Assembly: GCA_964650945.1 (NCBI GenBank)
Contig: CAZYXU010000126.1
Location: 1 to 11,054, forward strand
DNA: 11,054 bases
Direction of reading: 5' to 3'
From: JAXGPF01 sp964650945
GTDB lineage: Bacteria; Verrucomicrobiota; Kiritimatiellia; JAAZAB01
Notes under the pieces: generated by a model
What the model saw: only the letters and a program-made list of their open reading frames with translations
What the model was told of the DNA's origin: nothing
Databases searched by the model: none
Shown here: positions 5,296-11,054 of the stretch, in pieces
How positions within the stretch are numbered: position 1 is the first letter of the stretch
Layout: each line of letters begins with the position of its first letter
Position numbers and translations under genes: made by a program

Positions 5296-7059
5296 TCATT
5301 TCCTCAGTTTGGGCTCCGTGGGCGATGAGCGCCCGGCGGCGGGCGGCCGGCCGGAAAGCACGCCGGCACCGCCCAAATCGCCCAGGCGCGCGTTTTCCAG
5401 GTCAGTCCACAAGGTGCCGTCCCCGGCATGGATGATATTGATGCGCAGGTCGTCGCTCAAGCCGGCGGCGAATTCCGCCAGGCTGTAAGACTGGGCATCG
5501 CCAAAGGACTGCACCTTCATGACCTGCCCCTTGGCTTTCTCGCCTTCAACCAGTTTGACCACCTCGGCTTCCGCCTGCCCCAGTTTGAGCGTCCGCTCGG
5601 CCCGGACGCCGGCCGTCTGCTGGGCGATTTCCGCCACCCGGCGGGCGGCTTCCGCCAGCGTCAAGGCAACCTGTTTTTCCTGATCGGCCATGATTTCGGC
5701 CTTGAGTTTTTCGGTTTCCTGGGCCACCTGGGCGCGGCGCTGCTCAATCAGGGCCTGCTCGGTATTCAATTGCGCCAGTTTGCGCGCGGTGTTTTGCATT
5801 TCCCGGTTGGTCAAATCCTGTTCCACGGCAATGCTGGCCTGCTGGATCGGGTCGAGGATTTGCATCGGCACGCCGACGTGGCGAATCAGGGCATTATGCA
5901 CTACGATGCGCTTTTCCTTGAGCGTGCCGGCCAGCGTCTCGGTGAGATCCTTCTGGAATTTTTCACGGCCTTCGCCCACGACAAAATCCTTGGCGCCGTA
6001 AGCGGAGCCCTTCAGGCGGGAGACGGAGAGAATCTGCGGCAGAATGATCTTGTCCACCACCGCCGGCAGGTCGCCGTAATTGCGGAAGATTTCCGCCAGC
6101 GCTTCCGGCAGCAACTCAAACTCCACCGTCATGTCCAGGCTGATATCAAAGCCGTCCCGCGACGGGAATCCCACCATCTGGTTCAAAGCAAAGGTGGCCA
6201 GCGTGTCGTCCGCCCGGCCGGCCGGCGCGGCGGACGCCGGGCGCATGGCCCTGCCCTTGGCTTCCGCGGCAACCGCCACCGCCGGGGCGGCGCGCGTGTC
6301 CATGGCTGCCAGGTTCTCGGATTTTTCCAGGTATACCCGGCGCTGCATCTGTTGTTCCAGCAGCGTGTTGCGCTGCAACTCATCCGTGGCCTTGCTTTGG
6401 GTGACAATCTGGCGCTTGGTGATCACCTCGCCGCCGACGCCCAGCAGGGAGACCTGATTGACGCCCACTTCCAACACATCCACCTTGAATTCACGCGGAT
6501 TGACGTAATACAACCCCGGCTGCAGCACATCCGCACGCACGCCCTTTTCCCCGGCGCGGGCGAATTTGCCCGCAGCCGACTGCGTCCCGGAGAGCGAAGT
6601 CAACACCCCGACGTAGCCCACGGGAATGCTGACGGCATCCGTGACATCGATCATATAGCCGTAAGGATTCAAGCGATACTTGCCCGGCCCCAACACCCGC
6701 CGCCAGATCCCCTTCTGGCCGGGCGCGGCCAGAAATTCCCCGGCCGGCAGTTCCGCGCCCACCTTGGCGGTGACGATGCCGATTTTACCGACAGAGATTG
6801 GCACCAGCGGGATAATTTCCACGTCAAACAACACCGGATTGAGGAAATGCCGGCCTTCGCCCAGGACATCCTCGCGCACGCCTTTCTGCCCCGGCCGCGC
6901 CAGGATCTGGCCCGGTTCCAGGTTGCGCCCGGTTTTGGCCGTCACTACGGCCATGAAGCCGGGTTTCACGTAGAACCGGCAGAAGCCCCACTGCCAGAAA
7001 AACCATGCCAGCCCGGCCAGCATCAGCACCGTGAAAACGCTTGAAATCGATTTTTTCAT
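5296..7059 (-). CDS. Large SPFH/Band 7 membrane protein with three N-terminal repeats (second gene of pair)
   Basis: 587 residues. A signal anchor (about 4-26, after MKK) suggests that the rest lies outside the cytoplasm, as in HflK/HflC. Three tandem repeats follow (about 38-94, 95-151 and 152-206), each carrying a G..KG...VL..G.Y..NP core. Next comes a spacer of about 85 residues, partly Ala/Pro-rich (about 207-292), then the SPFH core (about 293-410, with DKIILPQILSVSRLKG), a long Ala/Glu/Gln coiled coil (about 410-515) and a C-terminal segment containing INIIHAGDGTLWTDL. SPFH proteins form ring- or cage-like membrane scaffolds, often controlling proteases. The start is certain: AAGGAGG stands 7 nt upstream, and the ATG overlaps the upstream gene's stop (ATGA), implying coupled translation. 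Its exact role is unknown. Confidence 0.9.
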   Translation of the reverse strand: MKKSISSVFTVLMLAGLAWFFWQWGFCRFYVKPGFMAVVTAKTGRNLEPGQILARPGQKGVREDVLGEGRHFLNPVLFDVEIIPLVPISVGKIGIVTAKVGAELPAGEFLAAPGQKGIWRRVLGPGKYRLNPYGYMIDVTDAVSIPVGYVGVLTSLSGTQSAAGKFARAGEKGVRADVLQPGLYYVNPREFKVDVLEVGVNQVSLLGVGGEVITKRQIVTQSKATDELQRNTLLEQQMQRRVYLEKSENLAAMDTRAAPAVAVAAEAKGRAMRPASAAPAGRADDTLATFALNQMVGFPSRDGFDISLDMTVEFELLPEALAEIFRNYGDLPAVVDKIILPQILSVSRLKGSAYGAKDFVVGEGREKFQKDLTETLAGTLKEKRIVVHNALIRHVGVPMQILDPIQQASIAVEQDLTNREMQNTARKLAQLNTEQALIEQRRAQVAQETEKLKAEIMADQEKQVALTLAEAARRVAEIAQQTAGVRAERTLKLGQAEAEVVKLVEGEKAKGQVMKVQSFGDAQSYSLAEFAAGLSDDLRINIIHAGDGTLWTDLENARLGDLGGAGVLSGRPPAAGRSSPTEPKLRK

Positions 7060-8561
7060 TGCTGCCCCTCCTTAACCGCCGGCATCAGCGGCGTAAAAAT
7101 CCCGCCCAACCCATCCGGGCTGTCGGCGCTGAGCAGCGAAGCGATGCGCGGCGCAATCTTGCGGTAGAGCGTGTACCGGGCGAAATCCAGCCCCGTGCCG
7201 AACGCCCGCACCTGCTCGGCATAAACATCCGCCTGGGCCTTGTTTTGCAGGCCGATTACATCCCGCTCCGCGCGCGCCCCGCGCAGCCGCGCCTCGGCCT
7301 GAAAGCCGGCCGCCGCGTTTTCCAACTGCGCGACCTCCAGGTCCTTTTGCGCCGCCACCACGCGCACGGCCTGGTTTTGCTCCGCCTGGATGACAGCCTG
7401 GATGCGCGCCGTCTCGGCCACCACCTTCTCCTTGTTCTGCTCGGCGAGCATCTCCTGCCGGGTCAGTTCGGCCTTGGAACGGGCCTGCTCGATTTGCTGC
7501 TCGTATTTCAAGGCATTCTGCACCGCCACCTGCCGGTCGCGGATGATGCTGGCGATCTGGTCCGGCGGCAGAATGTTGCGGATCAGTACCGACTTGATCG
7601 CCACGCCCCACGTCAGGCACTGTTCCTGCAAATGCTGCTGCAGGACATTTTGAAATTTCTGGCGGGTCTCCCCCACGATGTAATCAATTGCCGGATTCTT
7701 GCTGCCTTCCAGCCGGCTGAAGCCGCGGGCGCGCGGCAGAATGACTTTCTTCACCACGTCTTCCATGTCGCCCACGCGGTGGGTGAGCAAGGCGGCGGAA
7801 TCCCGCATGATCGCAAATTCCAGCGTACCCTCCACGTTCACCATGAACCCGTCCAGGGTGAGAAAACTGATGGCGTCATCGCCGCTCATTTCAAACCGCT
7901 GGCTCTGCAAATTCACCTCCACCACGTTGATCAGGTAGGGATTGAGATAATATGTTCCCGGATCCAGCACCGCCGGCAGCACGCCCTTCATGCCGTCCTG
8001 TACGAGGAAAACATTGCGTTCAGCGGCGGGCAAATCCGCGTTCAGCGGATCCCGCCCTTCCTGCGACGTCACCACCCCCACGTATCCGGCGCGGATGGCG
8101 ATGGCTTCGAAGAACCGGACATCGTAGGCATAGGGATTAATGCGGTATTTACCCGGCCGCAGCACTTCCGCCACAATGCCCTTGGTGTTGGTGCCGGCGA
8201 TAATCTGGCCGGCATCCAGATCCCGTCCGTAAAGCCGGGTGCATACGCCAACCTTGCCCGGGGGAACATCCGTGATCGGCGCGATTGTCCACCCCCAGAC
8301 ATAGGGATTGCGGAAATAACGCCCTTCCGGCAGGACTTCCATCTGGATGCCCTGCTGGTCCGCCGTTTCGGCCATGATCTGGCCGGATGGCAGTTCGCGT
8401 CCGACCTTGCGGATCAGCACCGCTAACTGGTCGGGCCCCGGCTCGATCCGCCAGAAGAACCATACCCAGCCCGGCCCCAGCAGGACCAGCGCCATAATGG
8501 CCATTCCCAGCCAGGTCATGGGACTATACCAGGCCGGATTAATCGCTTGGACTTCGCGCAT
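7056..8561 (-). CDS. Large SPFH/Band 7 membrane protein with three N-terminal repeats (first gene of pair)
   Basis: 501 residues from the ATG at 8561. I prefer this start to the in-frame ATG at 8573 because GGAGGT (8566-8571) lies 4 nt before 8561 and would otherwise fall inside the coding region. A membrane anchor (about 17-37) is followed by three tandem repeats (about 47-105, 106-162 and 163-222, the last with a short insertion) carrying VL.PG.Y..NP. The SPFH core follows (about 228-340, with KKVILPRARGFSRLEG), then a long coiled coil (about 340-450) and a hydrophobic C-terminus ending GGIFTPLMP. It is a paralogue of the next gene with the same domain order, and the two probably form a hetero-oligomer like HflK/HflC. 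It lacks the Ala/Pro-rich spacer of its partner. Confidence 0.9.
   Translation of the reverse strand: MREVQAINPAWYSPMTWLGMAIMALVLLGPGWVWFFWRIEPGPDQLAVLIRKVGRELPSGQIMAETADQQGIQMEVLPEGRYFRNPYVWGWTIAPITDVPPGKVGVCTRLYGRDLDAGQIIAGTNTKGIVAEVLRPGKYRINPYAYDVRFFEAIAIRAGYVGVVTSQEGRDPLNADLPAAERNVFLVQDGMKGVLPAVLDPGTYYLNPYLINVVEVNLQSQRFEMSGDDAISFLTLDGFMVNVEGTLEFAIMRDSAALLTHRVGDMEDVVKKVILPRARGFSRLEGSKNPAIDYIVGETRQKFQNVLQQHLQEQCLTWGVAIKSVLIRNILPPDQIASIIRDRQVAVQNALKYEQQIEQARSKAELTRQEMLAEQNKEKVVAETARIQAVIQAEQNQAVRVVAAQKDLEVAQLENAAAGFQAEARLRGARAERDVIGLQNKAQADVYAEQVRAFGTGLDFARYTLYRKIAPRIASLLSADSPDGLGGIFTPLMPAVKEGQQ
7067..7073 (-). promoter_or_regulatory. Strong ribosome binding site inside the upstream SPFH gene
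   Basis: AAGGAGG on the minus strand, 7 nt before the ATG at 7059 and within the last codons of the upstream gene. With the ATGA stop/start overlap it indicates tight translational coupling, and so roughly matched amounts of the two SPFH proteins. Confidence 0.75.
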
Positions 8562-8588
8562 GTCCACCTCCATGAAAAAAATTGCAAA

Positions 8589-8617
8589 TTGACGCCGCCG
8601 TTATTTAGCGTTAAATT
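8589..8617 (+). promoter_or_regulatory. Putative promoter of the transglycosylase gene
   Basis: TTGACG (8589-8594), a 17-bp spacer and TAAATT (8612-8617). The -10 box overlaps that of the opposite promoter by four bases. Position +1 would fall on the A of the ATG at 8624, which implies a leaderless transcript. Confidence 0.4.
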
Positions 8618-8642
8618 TAAACTATGGTCAGGGGTTTGTCAA
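8614..8642 (-). promoter_or_regulatory. Putative promoter of the SPFH operon
   Basis: On the minus strand, a perfect TTGACA (8637-8642), a 17-bp spacer and TAAATT (8614-8619). Transcription would start near 8607 and give a leader of about 46 nt carrying the GGAGGT site. The -35 box lies inside the first codons of the divergent transglycosylase gene. Confidence 0.5.
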
Positions 8643-9229
8643 ACATCATACGCCGCGCGGCAATCTGGCTGGCGGCCGGCGCCGGACTGGCGGCGCTGCT
8701 TTACGCCGCCTATGGCCACTGGCGCATTCATGCCTATGACGGCATGATTGACGCCGCCGCCCGGGCACACAACCTGCCGCCGGCGCTGGTCCGCGCGGTC
8801 GTCCGCCAGGAAAGCAGGTTTAACCACCGCTGCGTCGGCAAGGCCGGCGAAATCGGACTGATGCAAGTCACCCCCGCCGCCGCGGCGGACTGGGCCGCCG
8901 GCACCGGCCGGACCAATTTCAACAAATACGAGCTTTTCAAACCAGAAATCAACCTCCAGGCCGGCGCCTGGTACCTGAGCCGCGCCCGAAACTACTGGGG
9001 CGCCAAGGCCAATCCGCTGCCTTACGCGCTGGCGGAATACAATGCCGGACGTTCCAACGCCCAGCGCTGGGCCAAACAAGACCGCAACGACCCGAATGTG
9101 TTCTGGAACAATATCACTTATCCCATCACCCGTCGCTATATCCGCGATATCATGCAGGATTACCGGCGGCACGACCCGCAGGCGGCCAAACCGCCCGCTT
9201 CCGCGCGCCGCGGCGGCGCGCCGGATTGA
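8624..9229 (+). CDS. Membrane-anchored lytic transglycosylase (SLT domain)
   Basis: 201 residues. A signal anchor (about 8-30) is followed by an SLT-type lysozyme-like domain (about 38-180). The catalytic glutamate is Glu63 in VRQESRFN. The family motifs GEIGLMQVTP (75-84) and AEYNAG (137-142) and a closing YIRDIM are present. Such enzymes cleave the MurNAc-GlcNAc bond of peptidoglycan and leave a 1,6-anhydro end; this one would act in the periplasm. The C-terminal 20 residues are basic and Ala/Pro-rich. No Shine-Dalgarno sequence precedes the ATG, and the promoter candidate points to a leaderless mRNA. The gene is divergent from the SPFH operon and lies upstream of the DUF218 gene, probably co-transcribed with it. 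Confidence 0.92.
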   Translation: MVRGLSNIIRRAAIWLAAGAGLAALLYAAYGHWRIHAYDGMIDAAARAHNLPPALVRAVVRQESRFNHRCVGKAGEIGLMQVTPAAAADWAAGTGRTNFNKYELFKPEINLQAGAWYLSRARNYWGAKANPLPYALAEYNAGRSNAQRWAKQDRNDPNVFWNNITYPITRRYIRDIMQDYRRHDPQAAKPPASARRGGAPD

Positions 9230-9276
9230 GCAGGGGCTTGCCACCGCCATCCACGCGGGGGGCCAGGTTGCAACCA

Positions 9277-9780
9277 ATGCAAAAACAGAAAATTGCCATT
9301 GTGGTGCTGGGAGCGCCGAATGACGCCGCGGGCCGGCTGTCAACCATGGCCATCGAACGCTGCCGCCAGGCCTTGTCCGAGTTCGCGCGGCATCCCGACG
9401 CCTTCATCATCCCCACCGGCGGATGGGGCGCGCATTTCAACACCGCCGTCAAACCGCATGGCTACTACCTCAGGCGCTACCTGGAGGCGCAGGGCATTCC
9501 CCCGGACCGTTTTTTGGAGTGCGTTGAAAGCGCGAATACCATCCAGGATGCCGACATGGCCCGGCCGATTATCGCCCGCCACGGCCTAACCGCCCTGATC
9601 ATTGTGACCTCGGACTTCCATCTTCCCCGGGCGCAATTCCTGTTTCAACGCGCTTTCCCAGACCGGGAACTCTCGTTTTCAGCGGCCAGGACCGGCCTGC
9701 CGGCAGCCGAGTTGGCGCGCTTGCAGGCGCATGAAACCAGGGCGCTGGCGGCTTTGATGCGGAATGCCGGCATGGAGTAA
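9277..9780 (+). CDS. DUF218 (YdcF/SanA-like) family protein, short soluble form
   Basis: 167 residues from the ATG at 9277. The frame is open back to a TTG at 9226 that overlaps the transglycosylase stop, but those 17 extra residues (rich in Pro, Arg and Gly) precede the first beta strand, KIAIVVLGAP, and look non-native. The family motifs are clear: PTGGWG (46-51), ESANT (84-88) and IIVTSDFHLPRA (108-119). DUF218 proteins have a Rossmann-like fold; some bind S-adenosylmethionine and others (SanA, ElyC) affect the envelope, but their chemistry is mostly unknown. Unlike those, this copy has no membrane segment and seems cytoplasmic. The gap of 47 bp to the transglycosylase suggests one transcript. 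The stop abuts the stop of maf directly. Confidence 0.85.
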   Translation: MQKQKIAIVVLGAPNDAAGRLSTMAIERCRQALSEFARHPDAFIIPTGGWGAHFNTAVKPHGYYLRRYLEAQGIPPDRFLECVESANTIQDADMARPIIARHGLTALIIVTSDFHLPRAQFLFQRAFPDRELSFSAARTGLPAAELARLQAHETRALAALMRNAGME

Positions 9781-10404
9781 TCAGCCCAAGTCCGCCAGGA
9801 GCCGAAGCGTCAAGGCCATGGGCAGGCCGATGATGGTGGTCGGGTCGCCGCGCACTGCCGCGATGATCGCCGCGCCGGCGCCCTGCAAGGCATAGGCGCC
9901 CGCGCAATGCCAGGGCTGGACCAGCGCCACATAATGCCGGATTTCCGGCGGCGTCAAGTACCGCAGCCGCACCCGCGCTGCCGCATATCCGCAGCGCATT
10001 GACCGGCAGCCGCGCGCATCCGCCGGCCCCAGGACGCAGACCCCCGTGCCGATCAGATGTTCACGCCCCGCAAGTTCCTTCAACAGCCGCGCCGCCGACG
10101 CGGCGCGCGCGGCGGGCGTCTGTCCGGCCGGCTTGCCGATCAGACGCAGGCGCGTCTGGTTTGCCCGGTCGGCCGGGAGGCATAGCACCGTATCCGCCGC
10201 CAGGACCGCCGCCCCGGGATGGCGCGGCGCCGCCGCCTGCGCCTTTATTTGCGCCAGACGTTCCAGGTAATGTTGAAGGGACTCGCCCGGCGCGGGGGGC
10301 GGTTCTGCCGCATGCGCGGGCGCAATGCGGAACTTGATGCCGGCAGCGCGCAGTAAATCCGCGCGCGCGGCGGAAGCGGAAGCAAGAATCAACGGCATCG
10401 GCAT
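9781..10404 (-). CDS. maf: Maf-family nucleotide pyrophosphatase
   Basis: About 207 residues. Maf enzymes hydrolyse non-canonical or excess nucleoside triphosphates (dTTP/UTP, or modified nucleotides) to monophosphates. Recognisable are the N-terminal LILASASAARADLL, AADTV (metal-binding Asp), IGKP (catalytic Lys), GAYALQG (conserved Gln) and IIGLPM. Departures from the family are described in the findings: the usual SPRR motif is SAAR, KAGAY is CAGAY, and about 7-8 extra residues separate ADT from GKP. The start could be 10404 or 10398 (MPMPLIL). The frame is open further upstream, but there it translates a heptad repeat and is not part of the gene. No Shine-Dalgarno sequence is seen. Confidence 0.88.
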   Translation of the reverse strand: MPMPLILASASAARADLLRAAGIKFRIAPAHAAEPPPAPGESLQHYLERLAQIKAQAAAPRHPGAAVLAADTVLCLPADRANQTRLRLIGKPAGQTPAARAASAARLLKELAGREHLIGTGVCVLGPADARGCRSMRCGYAAARVRLRYLTPPEIRHYVALVQPWHCAGAYALQGAGAAIIAAVRGDPTTIIGLPMALTLRLLADLG

Positions 10405-10444
10405 GTGGGATTGATTGTGGATGGTTAATCGTGGATTGTGGATT
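10405..10444. repeat. Second heptad repeat family, about 4 units
   Basis: In-phase 7-bp units on the plus strand: GTGGATG (10417), GTTAATC (10424), GTGGATT (10431) and GTGGATT (10438). A degenerate lead-in reaches the base next to the maf start codon. The sequence differs from the GTGTTCR family but shares its period, its position and its C/A-rich character on the sense strand of the gene. Confidence 0.65.
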
Positions 10445-10563
10445 TCCGGTTTCAAATCGTCCTTCCCGGCAGCGCCAAAGGTTAGCGTTTTATCCCCACC
10501 CTGCTGTTATAAAAAGCGAAATGTTCATTTGGAGATTTCCATGGTTTGGCTGATTCCCGGATC

Positions 10564-10657
10564 TGGCAGAACCATCATTTTCCGGTCCTTCTTGTCTGCG
10601 TGGTGAATGAACTGCCGTTTTCAGGATAAATGGTTCTGCCGTAAAATGATTCTGCCA
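10564..10657. repeat. GGCAGAA-type inverted repeat block downstream of hflX
   Basis: GGCAGAACCAT (10565-10575) and ATGGTTCTGCC (10630-10640) are perfect 11-bp inverted arms. A third, related copy AAAATGATTCTGCCA (10643-10657) follows directly and is also complementary to 10564-10580 with small changes. The rest of the 224-bp spacer between hflX and the maf leader holds a possible TATAAA (10508-10513) and no convincing gene. The block could fold as alternative hairpins in the hflX 3' region. Confidence 0.5.
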
Positions 10658-10668
10658 AGTACGCCCCG

Positions 10669-11054
10669 CTAGAATCCGACCGGCCGGTTCGCCGGCAGCA
10701 ATTGCGCCATGCGCTCCTTCAACTCCGGCACGCCTTCCCGCCGCAAGGCCGAAATCGCCAGGGCGTCGGGAAAGTCGCGCCGCAGTTCCGGCAGCGCGGC
10801 TTGCGCGGCCGGCGTGTCAATTTTGTTGAACAACAGCAGGCGCGGCGCGCGCTCCGCCTGAATTTCGACGAGGGTTTTTTCAACCACCGCCAGATGTTCG
10901 CGGGTGTAACGATGCCCGGCGTCCAGCACCAGCAGCAGCAAATCGGCTTCGCTGATCTCTTCCAGCGTGGAACGGAAGGAAGCCACCAGGCCGTGCGGGA
11001 GATGGCGGATGAATCCCACGGTATCGGTCAACATCACCTGGCGCCGGTCGGGCA
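10669..11054 (-). CDS. hflX: GTPase HflX, C-terminal part (runs off right edge)
   Basis: The last 128 residues of HflX are visible. They start just before the G3 motif (LTDTVGFIRHLPHGLVASFRST), continue with TLEEISEADLLLLVLDAGH and the G4 motif NKID, and end with the G5-like region ISALRREGVPEL and a short C-terminus. HflX is a ribosome-associated GTPase that splits stalled or hibernating ribosomes. The G1 P-loop and the N-terminal HflX domain lie beyond the window. The frame is open to the edge, so internal ATG or GTG codons near 11037 are not the start. The gene ends at a TAG at 10669-10671. Confidence 0.95.
   Translation of the reverse strand, partial: PDRRQVMLTDTVGFIRHLPHGLVASFRSTLEEISEADLLLLVLDAGHRYTREHLAVVEKTLVEIQAERAPRLLLFNKIDTPAAQAALPELRRDFPDALAISALRREGVPELKERMAQLLPANRPVGF

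Noticed and set aside
5428..7044. A 538-codon open frame on the plus strand opposite the second SPFH gene
   Set aside because: Its translation is His/Arg/Gln-rich with no domain, and it mirrors the codon pattern of the real gene on the other strand, a common effect in GC-rich DNA.
7041..8426. A 461-codon open frame on the plus strand opposite the first SPFH gene
   Set aside because: Same reason: low-complexity His/Arg/Leu-rich translation opposite a clear SPFH protein with its own ribosome binding site.
9226..9276. Extended N-terminus of the DUF218 protein from a TTG that overlaps the transglycosylase stop
   Set aside because: The extra 17 residues are Pro/Arg-rich and precede the first strand of the fold. 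The ATG at 9277 fits the family start better.
10541..10606. A 21-codon frame with GGAG 6 nt before the ATG and a TATAAA upstream
   Set aside because: It runs into the GGCAGAA repeat block, has no recognisable features, and this length arises by chance.

Overview
The window is about 11 kb of GC-rich bacterial DNA with AT-rich intergenic stretches. It reads like a metagenome-assembled scaffold, because one run of exactly 100 Ns interrupts it at 3264-3363. The FloA, the AraC regulator divergent from a gene of unknown function, the DUF721 protein, the paired SPFH proteins and the intergenic repeats together suggest a Gram-negative member of the PVC group (Lentisphaerae, Kiritimatiellae or Verrucomicrobia type). 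That placement is an impression from gene content. There is no rRNA, tRNA or other taxonomic marker in the window.

Layout. 1-1576: an unidentified gene running off the left edge (minus strand) is divergent from an AraC-family regulator, with a short AT-rich operator-like region between them. 1577-1936: a non-coding stretch with REP-like hairpins and the promoter of floA. 1937-2962: floA. 3034-3876: a small membrane protein gene (plus) and trmL (minus) converge on the sequencing gap, and both lose their 3' ends in it. 3907-4575: an HPr-like phosphocarrier with an extra N-terminal domain, divergent from trmL. 4629-5078: a DUF721 (DciA-type) gene on the minus strand. 5296-8561: a two-gene minus-strand operon of large paralogous SPFH/Band 7 membrane proteins. 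8624-9780: a lytic transglycosylase and a short DUF218 protein, divergent from the SPFH operon. 9781-10404: a Maf nucleotide pyrophosphatase (minus). 10669-11054: the C-terminal part of HflX, running off the right edge.

Most of the functions concern the envelope and membrane organisation (FloA, the SPFH pair, the transglycosylase) or general housekeeping (TrmL, DUF721/DciA, Maf, HflX). The window is not an obvious mobile island, and I see no transposase, CRISPR array or phage gene. Its most unusual content is (1) the SPFH pair, in which each protein carries three tandem repeats of about 57 residues between its membrane anchor and its SPFH core; (2) the two-domain HPr-like protein, with an insertion between the His and Ser sites; and (3) two families of 7-bp-period tandem repeats whose arrays sit directly against start codons.
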